Positions 8,826 to 18,667 of a stretch of DNA of 51,499 nt are shown here, piece after piece (the first letter of the stretch is position 1; every line of letters starts with the position of its first letter). The stretch lies in the IMG/VR virus record IMGVR_UViG_3300045776_000018, positions 1 through 51,499 of that record, one strand, 5' to 3'. The notes below the pieces were generated by a model. That model was given only the letters and a program-made list of their open reading frames with translations, was not told the DNA's origin and made no database searches. The position numbers were made by a program, and so were the translations under genes. Source of the stretch: a virus.

Positions 8826-11800
8826 ATGAATTACGATGATCTTCCGACGATGAGCAGCGCCGTTGCGGCTCAACTGGCCCCGCAACAGGCTCAGCCTGGT
8901 CTAGTTGGCTCGGCGCTGCTCAGTGGCATCCATGCCGCGCGTGCCCAGATGGGCGGCGCGGTGGAGGCGGTCGGCAAAGTCACCGGCTTGCAGGGGCTTG
9001 CCGGTTGGGGTCAGGACGTTCAACAGTCGCAAAATGAGGCGGCGCAGGAGGCGTCCAACCCGGAATACGAGGCCAACCCTTGGTCGATCCCCGGCGCGGC
9101 CTATAGCATCCTCAAAAGCCTGCCGTCGCTTGGCGTCGCCTATGGCGCAGGCACCGCAGGGCGTCTCGGGATGGCCGGCAGGCTCGGAATGAGCGCTGAG
9201 CGGGCACAAGCGCTCGGAACCGGCCTTGGAATGTTCCCCTTGGCAGTCGGCGGCAACGTGCAGGCGGCGGAACAAGCCAACAACGGCGAGCTTTCACAAG
9301 GTGACGCCGCAAAAGCGCTGGCTTTGGGCGTTCCAGAGGCGGCGGTGATGGGCTTTGTCCCGAACCGCTTGCAAAACGTGCTGCGTAAAGGCTCGGAAGG
9401 CGACTGGGCGGCGCGCTTGCTGACCGGCGCGTCGGTAAATCTCCCGCTGAACGCGGTGCAGAGCGGCTTGAACACCGCCATGACACAGTTCATGGGTGAT
9501 CCGAACCGCCCGCTCGGGGATCGTGCCAACGAAATTGTCCAATCGGCGCTGGAAGGCGGCGTGCAGGGCGCGGTTATTGGCGGTCTGGCCCATGTCGTGG
9601 GTGGTCGCACCAGAGTTCCTGCGGATACGCCGACCGACGACCTTGCCAAGACCGTCGATCAGGGTCTCGCGCCTCCGGCTGAGCCGGAAGCGCCGCAGCC
9701 CAGCACTGGTGAGCCGACACCAACCAACCCTTATAAGGATAAGAACTTCATCGGCCCGCGCGAGTACGTTGGCCCGCCGCGTCCTGAAGAATATGGCCCC
9801 CCTATGCCGACATCCGGCCAGTATTTAGGGATGATTACCGGCCAACAGAGCCTTGAGGGACCGGCCAACCCAGTGGTGGGTGATGAGGGACCGCAACCGC
9901 CGTCCGGTATTGACGTTCCACAACTGGCTCGGAACCAATATACGAAGTTCGACCCACAAGCCGCGCTGCGCGAGGCGCTTGGTGGGACGCCACAGGGTGA
10001 GGCGCTTCACGTCGAGCAGGAGTTGTCAGCCCCTAAGCGGACTGTCGATGAGCAGCTTAGCCACAACCTTGGTGGGGCGCTGGAAAGTGGGGTGCCGGCT
10101 GACGTACCTCCTGTCCGGTCGTACTCCCCGAATGAAATCCGGGCTGCGATGCTGGAGGCTCTTGGTGGTGTGCCGAAGGGTGATCTCATCCACCTAGAGC
10201 AAGAGACCGCCAAGCCGACCAGCAATAATCAAGTGCAGCGCCAGCTTGGGCAGACCATGCTCGACAACGGGTCCACTACGGCCCCCAGCATAGAGAAGGC
10301 CAAGTGGCCGGAGGGCATGACATCCCTGACAGGCGATGAGGCCGGCACGCCCCTGCACGTCGATCAAGAGGTAACACCGAAAGCCAACGGTGCGGAACTT
10401 CTGCGCGCACTCGGCATCCAATCGCTGGAAGGTGGCGGCGAGCCGTTGGAGCGCGGGAAATTCGTGTTCTCCCCGAACGAAATCCAGCAGCATTTAGAGG
10501 AGGCGTTCGGCGCGGATCGTGCGCCACCCAAGGCGCTTCACGTCGATCAGGAACTTGGCCGACCGTCCAAGGACCACCAGACGTTCCCCACGACTGTAGG
10601 GGATGATGGGCAGATCACGACTGTACTGAATACCGACAAGACCAGAACACATGCAGAACGCCAAGGCCCCATCGCGCCTGCGTCCAACGAACCCCCACTG
10701 CGTAACATGGAGTTGTTCACTCCGAAGGAGATGGGCGAGCGTGGTAATGCTGCGCGCGAGATGCAGCGCAAGCTCTATGACGAGCTTGGCACCAAGCAGC
10801 CCAACGCCTTCGTGGACAAGTTGACTGCGACCAGCGAGCCGGAACTGGTCCACACCTTGCGTACCGAGATTGCACAGTACCCTGAAGGCAAGGCGCTTCC
10901 CGGCTGGCTTCAGAAGCTGGCGTATGATCGAGGTTTGGTCAACGCTGACGGCTCTCCGCGTGACATCCGCGCTGAGAGCGACGCCGCAGCCAAGAAGGCG
11001 GCAACGCTGCGCGCCAACGGCGCTGAAAAAGAAGCGCGGCTTCAGGATGTCGTTGCGCTGAAAGGCATTGACACCGAGGCAGGCCGCGTGGCGTCCGACA
11101 ACGCGGCGAAAGCCAGAACCACGTCCGAGAGCATGGCCAAGGTGCAGGACGCCAAAGTGGCCGAGCTTGCGCCGCTGATCAAGTTGCACGACGACGCCCA
11201 CGCGATCACCAAGCACCCACTATTGGAAGTGCCGGAGATGATCGCCAAGCGCGGCAACGCGGCGCACACGGAAGCGTGGCAGAACATGATGGCGCTGGCC
11301 AAGTCGGAAGACCCGAAGTTCGCCAAGCGTGCGCTCGACGCAGCCGGCAAACTCCGCAGAGGCGAGAGGGGCGCGCTCAGCGTCGCCCAGCGTGTGGCCA
11401 ACGAGTACACGCGGCGCACAACCCCTAAGGTTGTAGAGAAGAAGCCTGTAACGCAGGACAACGTCGAGGCCAACCGCGCTGCGAACGATACATCCCCTAC
11501 TCCGTCAAAGCAGGACGCGCCGCCCGATACGTCGATCACCAAGGATCAAGCTGAGCATATTGCTTCGGATACAACCTCCACGGCTGCACCGGAAGTCACC
11601 AAGAAAGCCCCAGTCGCGCCCGGCGCGAATGACCCCAACATTGTGCGTCAAGAGCGCGCCAAGCTGCTCAAGCTGAACGACGATGAGTTGAAGAACAGCT
11701 TCCTCACGGAAGGACAGCACAACCTCGCGCTGAACGCCAAGGGCCGTCCCGAGGGCGCTCCCACAGTTACTGCGAGAATGGAAGCGATCCTAGAGCAGTT

Positions 11801-14800
11801 GAAGGCGCGGCATATCGACCCGGCGGAAATCAAGCCGGCTGAGACCGCCCCGCCCGAGGCTGAGATGCGTGTGCGCGACCAACTGGAGGCCAAGCCTGAA
11901 CAGATCGCCGCCGGTCTGGCCAAGCGTGAGGCGGACAAAGCGGCGGCTACCGCCCGGCGGCTGGAGGGCATCCAGAAGGGCAGACTGGCCGAGACCTCCG
12001 GTGGCGATACCACCACGGTCAAGACCCGGCTGGGCGGTGCCGGCAAGCAGAAGCCGACGCTGGCGGAAGTCGATCTGAACCGCAAGGTGCCGGTTGGCGA
12101 GAAAGACCCAGTGCAGCGCAAGGCGCAACTCGATGCGATGCTGGCCAAGCAGAAAGACACGCTGAAGACGATGAACCCTCCCGGCGTCCGCACGGCGGCG
12201 GATGCGGCGATTGAGCGCTTAGTGACAAGCGGCGACGACGCCAAGGGCATCATGGGGCATCTCGCGGAGAACGGCTCGACCAGATTTGCTCAGAAACTGT
12301 TTGGCAGGCTTCAGAAGCTTGGCATCAACCCGGAAATCAAGTTCGGCACGCTGGAGGACATCAAGGCCGACGATCCGACCTTTGACGGCGACAAGGGAAC
12401 GTCGGCGGCGTTCAACAAGAACACCAACACGATCTGGCTGTCGGATCGCTCGAACCTTGAGCAGAACCTTCTCCATGAGTCGGTCCATGCGGCGACGCAC
12501 AAGCTGATCGACCAGAACCACCCGCTGGCGGCGAAGTTGCAGGCGGCGTTGGAGCAGGCCAGAGCGGCGGTCAAGGATCGCAACATTGGAGACATCAACG
12601 GCCTCGACAACCTTCACGAGTTTATGGCGGAAGCGTTCTCCAACCCGGCGTTCCAGCATCTGTTGGAGAGCATCCCTTCGGCTGAAAAGCAGACCTTGTG
12701 GGGTCGGATCAAGAACGCGCTCGCCAGAGCGTTCGGTCTGTCCGAGACGCACGCGACGATGCTCGATGACGTGATGCAGCATGGCACCGAATTGATGGAC
12801 GCCCATCAGGGCTATCCGGCGAGACCCGGCTCAATCGAGGACACCAACAACCAAGCCGTGACGCTGGCCAAGCGCGCCGACGCCTTGCAGGATCAGGCGT
12901 ACAACTGGCTGCGTGAAAACGGTCTCGGCAAAGCGAACATGACCGCCGAGACCCAGAAAGTCGTGCTGGGCTTCAACACCATGACCGGCATTGTGCGCGC
13001 GTACAGCCACATCCTGCCGACGCTCGAACACGTCGCACAGTCGTGGAGAGACCGCGACGTGCTGAAGGGCCGCATCAACCAGATGCACCGCTACGCGATG
13101 GATGGAGCATCGAAGCTTGACCCGGCCTCCAAGGGCTGGCTTCAGCAGTTGATGGGCTACACGCGCTTCGGGATCGACCCGATGAAGGGCTGGAAGGAAC
13201 ACCCTCACCTACATAACGAGAAGAACGCCAAGGCCCTTGAAGCTATGGTGAATGAGGCCAACAAGCTCTACATCGATAGTAAGCGCGCCAATCCCGCGAT
13301 TGCCGACGTGTACGAAAAGCTGAAGGCGTCGAACCGCGCTGACTACAAGATGATGAAGGCGGTTGCGCTTCACAACTATCTCTTGGGCGCGCACCCGGAA
13401 ATCAACGATCCGGCGTTCCAAGCCAAGATACTGCGCGACAATCCGCAACTTGGGCGCGACCCGAAATTCAACGTCAAGATATTCGAGCGCTCGCCCGGCG
13501 ATGTCTATCAGCACGACGCTACGGGGCTTCACGAAGACCCGATTGCCGCCGACAAGTTCTGGGATGAACATCTCAAGAGCCAGATGGAGGTTGCGAAGGC
13601 GTTCAACGATGGCTTGGGTGAGAACCTGAACCACGTTGATAAGACCATTGCGTCGAAAGCCAAGAGCAACCAAGACGATCTGTCGGCGCTCCTGAATGCG
13701 GTCAACAAAGGTCTGGAGCAGATCAAGACCGCGCCCTACTTCCATGAGGGACGTGACGGCGATTATTTTGTGTCTGGCCATCTCAACCTGAAGGACGGCC
13801 AACTCATCCCGGAGCAAGTCGCACGCTTCCAGAAGCGGTTGGAGGATGCGGGCTTCGGCCACCTTGGGATCAGCCGTGTCGGTGAGAACCCAACAATCTT
13901 CATGCGTGTGGAGAACGCCGATCAAGCCAAAGCACTGCACCAAGTGTTTTTGGACGAACACAAGTCAGGTCCGAACTCGGCGCTGAACGCCGAGCAGGAG
14001 GTCAAAGCCGGGCTGCTCGACCGTGATCAGATGTTTGAGAAGATCGCGCCCGGCTATTTGAAACGCTTGTCGGACATGGTGCGGACATCCTCGGCCTTTG
14101 AGCCGCCGGAAGGCGCGACCAACGACGTTGTCAAATCGCTGGCCCACGCGAAGGGACAGGTTGCGCGCGAGATGCAGCGCCAGTACATGAACATGCTGTC
14201 CGACACCAACATCAAGAAGGTCGAAGCCACGCGCGAGAAAGTGCAGGGCTGGAACAAGGACATGCTGAAGAACTTCGATCATCGCGCTCAAGTCTCAGCC
14301 AGCGCCCTGTCGAACACCGTCTCGCAGCACACAGTAACTGCGGCGTTCACCGCCATGAAGAATGACATCAAGAAGCTTCATGCAGGGGGCGACATCGGGA
14401 AAGCCATCTCGGCGCAGAACGTGTTTGCCGAGCTTACGCGGCGTGAGGTTGAGCGGTCGTGGAACACCGAGCAGTCAATGTGGGATATGGCCAGAAGCGT
14501 CAATCATAGTTTCTATCTAGGCGCTTCAGTTCCGTACATGCTGGAGCAAGTGTCGCAGCTTGGCACCAACCTGTTGCCGGAGCTTGGCAAGCATCACGGC
14601 TTTGTGTCAAGCGGCAAGTCAATTGGTAAATCGACCGGCATGGCCCTCAAGATCATGCGGGCGGTGGCTTCGACGCCGCACGGTCTCGATGCGACGATCA
14701 CCCCGCAGGCGCTGGCCGCAGCCAAAGTGCCGCCCGATGTCGCCAAGTTCATCATGGGCTGCGTCAACCGGGGCGGCGTCGATCTGAACAGCTTCACCCG

Positions 14801-16061
14801 CTACATGCAGGGCGACCACGGCGACACGGCCACAGTAAGTGGGAAGCTGAAGCGGTTCCAGAAATATATGAACTCGACAGCGCTTTACGCCGAGACGTTT
14901 GCGCGCGTGGTCGCCATGCTGGCGGCGAAAGATCTCCACGAAAAGGCCAGCCCACAAGTTCAGGCGAAGCTCGGCAGCAAGGAGAACTACGTCGATCATG
15001 TGGTGCGCGAGGCGATGATGGATTGGCAGTCGTGGAACACGTCACGCCAGCTATCGAAGACCAGCCAGATCGCAGGCAGGGCGACGCCGCTGATTCTGTC
15101 GTTCTCTGGCTATCAGACCCAGATGATCGAGAAGCTATACACCGAGTTTCATACGGCGTTCACCAAGGGCGCGTCCAAGGAGGATGCGGCGGCGTCGAAG
15201 CGGTTCCTCGCCGGCCATCTGGGCGTGATGACGTTACTGGCCGGCACTATGGGGATGCCGGCGGCGAGCTTCCTGACCGGCGCAGCCAACAGGCTCTCCA
15301 ACTTGCTGACTGGAAAGGACGATTTCGATTATGATGCGTCCTACCGGGGCTTCCTCGCGGATATGCTCGGCAAGGACTTAGGCGGGGTTGTCGCCAAGGG
15401 TGTGCCTCATGGGCTTGGCCTTGACCTTTCGGACCTCGGTGATCAGAAGCTGATCCCCGGCACCAGCTTCGTGCAAGACAGGCGTAAGCTTCACGACAGC
15501 ATGAACGACTGGGCGGCGAAGGCGCTAGGCTCTCCCTTCGCCATGGCGGCCAATTTTCTGGACGGCGCGCAGGATATGTCCAACGGCCTAATCCTGCCCG
15601 GCCTTGTGAAGATGCTACCTCACGGCGCTAGGGCACCGTTGGATGCGTATATGCTATCCCAGAACGGCTTCATCGACAAGAACGGCACCAAGAAGCCGCT
15701 GACCGCCGATGGCTCTGACGTTGCGCTCCACTCACTTGGCTTCAAAGGCACTGACGAAGTCGAGTACAACGACAAGATGCGTACCGCCGAAGGGTTGAAG
15801 GAGACCCGGTCCACGCGCGAGCAATATATCAAGCAGAGGATGCTCTACGCGCGCTCGACCGGAGACCAGAGCGCTTATGCCTCGGCTATGCACGACGCTC
15901 AAGTATTCGGACAAGATCATCCCCAGCAACAGATCATGCCGACCATGGATGGCACCATTTCAAAGTTGCTTAATGAGGAGGCTGTCGCTAGGAACTTGCA
16001 AGCCCCACTTGGTTTTGGCATGAGAGAGAAACAAATCCGTGATACGGTCGGAAAATACTGA
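8826..16061 (+). CDS. Giant internal/ejection-type virion protein with a metallopeptidase motif
   Basis: 2411 residues, by far the largest product. Parts in order: Gly/Ala-rich N-terminus (about 1-260) with hydrophobic stretches; a linker at about 390-580 holding four spaced copies of an LHV(E/D)QE-like motif; a charged, helical middle; a HESVH zinc-peptidase motif at residues 1217-1221 with a possible third ligand Glu near 1265; a long helical region; and a C-terminal part (from about 2085) with TPLILSFSGYQTQM and a hydrophobic segment, like the conserved C-terminus of large PLxRFG-type phage proteins. Known relatives are packaged and probably injected with the DNA. Three dispersed palindromes lie inside (11762, 14330, 14831). 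No RNA polymerase motif seen. Confidence 0.75.
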   Translation: MNYDDLPTMSSAVAAQLAPQQAQPGLVGSALLSGIHAARAQMGGAVEAVGKVTGLQGLAGWGQDVQQSQNEAAQEASNPEYEANPWSIPGAAYSILKSLPSLGVAYGAGTAGRLGMAGRLGMSAERAQALGTGLGMFPLAVGGNVQAAEQANNGELSQGDAAKALALGVPEAAVMGFVPNRLQNVLRKGSEGDWAARLLTGASVNLPLNAVQSGLNTAMTQFMGDPNRPLGDRANEIVQSALEGGVQGAVIGGLAHVVGGRTRVPADTPTDDLAKTVDQGLAPPAEPEAPQPSTGEPTPTNPYKDKNFIGPREYVGPPRPEEYGPPMPTSGQYLGMITGQQSLEGPANPVVGDEGPQPPSGIDVPQLARNQYTKFDPQAALREALGGTPQGEALHVEQELSAPKRTVDEQLSHNLGGALESGVPADVPPVRSYSPNEIRAAMLEALGGVPKGDLIHLEQETAKPTSNNQVQRQLGQTMLDNGSTTAPSIEKAKWPEGMTSLTGDEAGTPLHVDQEVTPKANGAELLRALGIQSLEGGGEPLERGKFVFSPNEIQQHLEEAFGADRAPPKALHVDQELGRPSKDHQTFPTTVGDDGQITTVLNTDKTRTHAERQGPIAPASNEPPLRNMELFTPKEMGERGNAAREMQRKLYDELGTKQPNAFVDKLTATSEPELVHTLRTEIAQYPEGKALPGWLQKLAYDRGLVNADGSPRDIRAESDAAAKKAATLRANGAEKEARLQDVVALKGIDTEAGRVASDNAAKARTTSESMAKVQDAKVAELAPLIKLHDDAHAITKHPLLEVPEMIAKRGNAAHTEAWQNMMALAKSEDPKFAKRALDAAGKLRRGERGALSVAQRVANEYTRRTTPKVVEKKPVTQDNVEANRAANDTSPTPSKQDAPPDTSITKDQAEHIASDTTSTAAPEVTKKAPVAPGANDPNIVRQERAKLLKLNDDELKNSFLTEGQHNLALNAKGRPEGAPTVTARMEAILEQLKARHIDPAEIKPAETAPPEAEMRVRDQLEAKPEQIAAGLAKREADKAAATARRLEGIQKGRLAETSGGDTTTVKTRLGGAGKQKPTLAEVDLNRKVPVGEKDPVQRKAQLDAMLAKQKDTLKTMNPPGVRTAADAAIERLVTSGDDAKGIMGHLAENGSTRFAQKLFGRLQKLGINPEIKFGTLEDIKADDPTFDGDKGTSAAFNKNTNTIWLSDRSNLEQNLLHESVHAATHKLIDQNHPLAAKLQAALEQARAAVKDRNIGDINGLDNLHEFMAEAFSNPAFQHLLESIPSAEKQTLWGRIKNALARAFGLSETHATMLDDVMQHGTELMDAHQGYPARPGSIEDTNNQAVTLAKRADALQDQAYNWLRENGLGKANMTAETQKVVLGFNTMTGIVRAYSHILPTLEHVAQSWRDRDVLKGRINQMHRYAMDGASKLDPASKGWLQQLMGYTRFGIDPMKGWKEHPHLHNEKNAKALEAMVNEANKLYIDSKRANPAIADVYEKLKASNRADYKMMKAVALHNYLLGAHPEINDPAFQAKILRDNPQLGRDPKFNVKIFERSPGDVYQHDATGLHEDPIAADKFWDEHLKSQMEVAKAFNDGLGENLNHVDKTIASKAKSNQDDLSALLNAVNKGLEQIKTAPYFHEGRDGDYFVSGHLNLKDGQLIPEQVARFQKRLEDAGFGHLGISRVGENPTIFMRVENADQAKALHQVFLDEHKSGPNSALNAEQEVKAGLLDRDQMFEKIAPGYLKRLSDMVRTSSAFEPPEGATNDVVKSLAHAKGQVAREMQRQYMNMLSDTNIKKVEATREKVQGWNKDMLKNFDHRAQVSASALSNTVSQHTVTAAFTAMKNDIKKLHAGGDIGKAISAQNVFAELTRREVERSWNTEQSMWDMARSVNHSFYLGASVPYMLEQVSQLGTNLLPELGKHHGFVSSGKSIGKSTGMALKIMRAVASTPHGLDATITPQALAAAKVPPDVAKFIMGCVNRGGVDLNSFTRYMQGDHGDTATVSGKLKRFQKYMNSTALYAETFARVVAMLAAKDLHEKASPQVQAKLGSKENYVDHVVREAMMDWQSWNTSRQLSKTSQIAGRATPLILSFSGYQTQMIEKLYTEFHTAFTKGASKEDAAASKRFLAGHLGVMTLLAGTMGMPAASFLTGAANRLSNLLTGKDDFDYDASYRGFLADMLGKDLGGVVAKGVPHGLGLDLSDLGDQKLIPGTSFVQDRRKLHDSMNDWAAKALGSPFAMAANFLDGAQDMSNGLILPGLVKMLPHGARAPLDAYMLSQNGFIDKNGTKKPLTADGSDVALHSLGFKGTDEVEYNDKMRTAEGLKETRSTREQYIKQRMLYARSTGDQSAYASAMHDAQVFGQDHPQQQIMPTMDGTISKLLNEEAVARNLQAPLGFGMREKQIRDTVGKY

Positions 16062-16092
16062 TATATCATAACCGCGACACAGGAACCTCATC

Positions 16093-16515
16093 ATGGCCTC
16101 GCTCAACAAATTCAACGTATTCGTTCAGGACTTGGCGCAGAAGGTCCACGATCTGGCGACTGACACGCTCTATGTGATGCTGACCGACACCGCGCCGGTC
16201 GCGACCAACACTGTCGAATCCAACATCACTGAAATTGCTGCGGGCAACGGCTACACGGCTGGCGGGTTGCCGATCACCACTACAAGCTGCACCCAGACAT
16301 CCGGCACGTTGAAGCTGGTGCTAGCCAATCCAGCGTCATGGACGGCGACGGGCGGCGCGATTGCCCAGTTCCGCTACGCCGTCATCTACAATAGCACCCC
16401 AACCAGCAAACCCTTGGTGGGTTGGGCGGATTTTGGCACCGAACTGAACCTCACCACCGGCGAGGTTTTCAGCGTGCAGTTCGACCAGACCAACGGCGCT
16501 CTGACGCTCGTTTAA
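16093..16515 (+). CDS. Tail-associated structural protein
   Basis: A 140-residue beta-rich protein beginning LNKFNVFVQDLAQKVHDLATDT. The C-terminal pattern (NSTPTSKPLVGWADFG ... LTTGEVFSVQFDQTNGALTL) is widespread in phage virion proteins of unknown role, often near fibres. Preceded by AGGAAC. Good evidence that it is structural; no finer call. Confidence 0.65.
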   Translation: MASLNKFNVFVQDLAQKVHDLATDTLYVMLTDTAPVATNTVESNITEIAAGNGYTAGGLPITTTSCTQTSGTLKLVLANPASWTATGGAIAQFRYAVIYNSTPTSKPLVGWADFGTELNLTTGEVFSVQFDQTNGALTLV

Positions 16516-16526
16516 TAGTTACTTTG
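16514..16526. promoter_or_regulatory. Dispersed palindrome overlapping a ribosome-binding region
   Basis: AATAGTTACTTTG starts at the stop codon of the previous gene and runs into the GGAG of the fibre gene at 16538. A protein bound here could cover the translation start region in DNA, but action on DNA or RNA is not decided by the sequence. Confidence 0.6.
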
Positions 16527-16537
16527 GAGACGCCACC

Positions 16538-18391
16538 ATGACAAAAAGCTTTTTCGATCTGGTGCGCGTCCATACCGCCACCACTGGCACCGGCACGATC
16601 ACGCTCGGCAGCGCGGTGTCGGGCTTCCTGAGTTTCGACGTTGGCGCGAATGGCGGGGCGAACATCCCCAATGGCGCGGTTGTGTCCTACGGCATCGAGG
16701 ACGGCGCGCACCGCGAGACCGGCGTCGGCGTGCTGACGATCAGCGGCACCACTTTCACCCTGACCCGCAGCGTCAAATTCAGCACGACCTATGTGTCCAA
16801 CGCGTTCGCCCCGATCAGCCTGTCAGGCTCGGCGGAACTGTTCGTCACCGCCATTTCCGACGATATGTCGCTGTTTGAGACTGCCGCGCCCAACTTTGCC
16901 CCGCAGGTGCCATTTAAGTACCTCAAAGTCTATCTTGGGGGTGTATGGGCGATCACGCTTAGCACGTTGGTCGCATACGACACGACCAGCACATTGCAAA
17001 CCCCATCTGGCTATACTGTGGCTGGCACTACGCAGAGCCTGCCGTGGTCCGACACGCTTGAGAACGGCTACGCATCCATCGTCATGGCGTTCACGACGCC
17101 AGTCATCCCCAGCGCCATCGGCTACACCCTCAATGCCTCTACTGGATTCCCAGGGCCGGCGATCATTTCAGGGTCGAACGATAGCCAGAACTGGACACTC
17201 GTCGGTACACTCCCCGTCGCTGGTGACACAACCGCGCATGTCACGTCGATCATCTACCCGACGACCAACTACATTACGCATGTCAACGATGCGTTTGATG
17301 TCAAGGGTGTTCCGACAGCGGGCCAGACCCTTGCGTGGAATGGTACGGATAACGCGTGGGAGCCGCATACGCCGCTGGACATCGTTGCGGACGGCATATT
17401 GACGCTGAGCGACCCATCTGCCGCAAGGTTTTGGCGGCTTGGGAGCTTGACCAATACCAACGCCACGGTTGCTTTGGCGGAAGTCGCGTTCCATATCACT
17501 ACCGGAGGCTCCCCCGTCACGGCGACTTGGTCCGCGTCGTCTTCGTATGCCAGTAACTATGGACCATCGTACCTAGGCGACGGAAATACAAGCACGGCGT
17601 GGGCGTCGAGCGGGGCGGGCACCACCGGGCTTGAGTGGGTGCAAGCCGATTTAGGGACTTCGGTCCGACCTGTCGAGGTAGAGATTTGGGCGCGGGCGGA
17701 TTATATCTCTCAAGCGCCTGTATCGTTTCAGTTGCTCAGTTCGCAGAATGGCGTTGACTGGACAGTCATTCTATCCGAAACGTCGCTGACATGGGCCAGC
17801 AACCCGACGACGTTTACACTGCCGTCGTCCTCGCCGCCGCAGCTTTCGCCCTACGTAGCGCTGGATAACCTGAGCAATGTTGGGTCCACCGCGCCGACAG
17901 ATGGGCAGATGCTGATATGGTCGGCCAGCGCCAGCAAGTGGGTTCCGGGACCGACAATGCCTACCGACACGACCAGTGGCGACACCTACACGCTGCAATA
18001 TATCGTCGGCACCGGCCTTGAGTGGGTATTTACCTCCAGCGGTGGGGGAGGCGACAGCTTCACGGCTGCAACCGGCACCTATGACAGCGCAACCGTTTCG
18101 GGCTTTGTGTCGGCGGCGCGCACTGGCGGGGCGGCGATTGGCGCGCTCGCCACCACCACCTTCGGCTCGAATGAGATCGAGGGCGTTTACACCGCTAGTG
18201 GTAGCCTGACCTTGCTGATCGCCAACGGAACAAGCAGCGCGATCACCGGCATAACCAGCATCACCGTGCCCGGTGTCACCGGGACGTTCACCCTCTCCAG
18301 TGCGACCGCAACATTCATGGTCGCTGGGTATTGGCAACTTGTGTGGACCGCCTCCGGCACCGCTACGTCCGGTACACTCACAGTAACTTAA
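16538..18391 (+). CDS. Tail fibre/spike with discoidin-like carbohydrate-binding domains
   Basis: 617 residues, Ser/Thr/Gly-rich and beta-rich. The N-terminus (FFDLVRVHTATTGTGTITLG) is common in phage tail proteins and probably attaches to the tail. Two regions look like F5/8 type C (discoidin) modules: about residues 125-235 (GSNDSQNWTLVG) and 295-430 (YLGDGNTSTAWASS ... VQADLG ... QNGVDWTVI). The C-terminus is a repetitive beta-strand region. Such domains bind sugars, so host-surface recognition is likely. It contains palindromes at 17549 and at its stop codon (18379). Confidence 0.72.
   Translation: MTKSFFDLVRVHTATTGTGTITLGSAVSGFLSFDVGANGGANIPNGAVVSYGIEDGAHRETGVGVLTISGTTFTLTRSVKFSTTYVSNAFAPISLSGSAELFVTAISDDMSLFETAAPNFAPQVPFKYLKVYLGGVWAITLSTLVAYDTTSTLQTPSGYTVAGTTQSLPWSDTLENGYASIVMAFTTPVIPSAIGYTLNASTGFPGPAIISGSNDSQNWTLVGTLPVAGDTTAHVTSIIYPTTNYITHVNDAFDVKGVPTAGQTLAWNGTDNAWEPHTPLDIVADGILTLSDPSAARFWRLGSLTNTNATVALAEVAFHITTGGSPVTATWSASSSYASNYGPSYLGDGNTSTAWASSGAGTTGLEWVQADLGTSVRPVEVEIWARADYISQAPVSFQLLSSQNGVDWTVILSETSLTWASNPTTFTLPSSSPPQLSPYVALDNLSNVGSTAPTDGQMLIWSASASKWVPGPTMPTDTTSGDTYTLQYIVGTGLEWVFTSSGGGGDSFTAATGTYDSATVSGFVSAARTGGAAIGALATTTFGSNEIEGVYTASGSLTLLIANGTSSAITGITSITVPGVTGTFTLSSATATFMVAGYWQLVWTASGTATSGTLTVT
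18379..18391. promoter_or_regulatory. Dispersed palindrome before the holin gene
   Basis: CACAGTAACTTAA covers the last codons and stop of the fibre gene and abuts the AGGAG site of the lysis cassette (ATG at 18401). A binding protein here could time lysis gene expression; this is inference. Confidence 0.6.
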
Positions 18392-18400
18392 GGAGCGAAC

Positions 18401-18667
18401 ATGGGGTTACGCGAGAGCTATATCATCGCCAAGCTGAACGCCACGCACGAACTGAACATACGGCTGATTGAGGGGTGGTACGACAAGCTAAAGCGCCTGT
18501 GGACCATCCGCATCGCGGTGTTTTGGGTGGGTCTGTCGGCGTTGGCCGGCGTGTGGGGCGCGCTGGTCGGCACCATTCCGAACTGGGTCTACGTCACCGG
18601 CGGCATCCTCATGAATGTGTCGCTGGGCATCGCCCGGCTCTTGAAGCAACCGGGGGTAGACGAATGA
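18401..18667 (+). CDS. Putative holin
   Basis: An 88-residue membrane protein. A charged N-terminal helix (about 1-35) precedes two hydrophobic segments, roughly residues 38-56 (IAVFWVGLSALAGVWGALV) and 62-80 (WVYVTGGILMNVSLGIARL). It sits immediately upstream of the endolysin, and its stop overlaps the endolysin start (ATGA). Size, topology and place fit a small two-span holin. AAGGAG gives a strong start. Confidence 0.72.
   Translation: MGLRESYIIAKLNATHELNIRLIEGWYDKLKRLWTIRIAVFWVGLSALAGVWGALVGTIPNWVYVTGGILMNVSLGIARLLKQPGVDE

Noticed and set aside
10494-11216. Minus-strand open frame opposite the giant protein
   Set aside because: Antisense shadow; no start signal and no recognisable domain.
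12219-12806. Minus-strand open frame opposite the metallopeptidase region
   Set aside because: Antisense shadow of conserved coding sequence.
15231-15240. Possible palindrome copy (ACGTTACTGG)
   Set aside because: Left half-site does not match; likely chance. Similar near misses at 841, 7520, 22585, 30801, 41931, 41945 and 51459 were left out.
8826-16061. Virion RNA polymerase of N4 type
   Set aside because: Size and N4-type capsid suggested it, but no RNA polymerase motif is visible; the peptidase motif and C-terminus point to another family.
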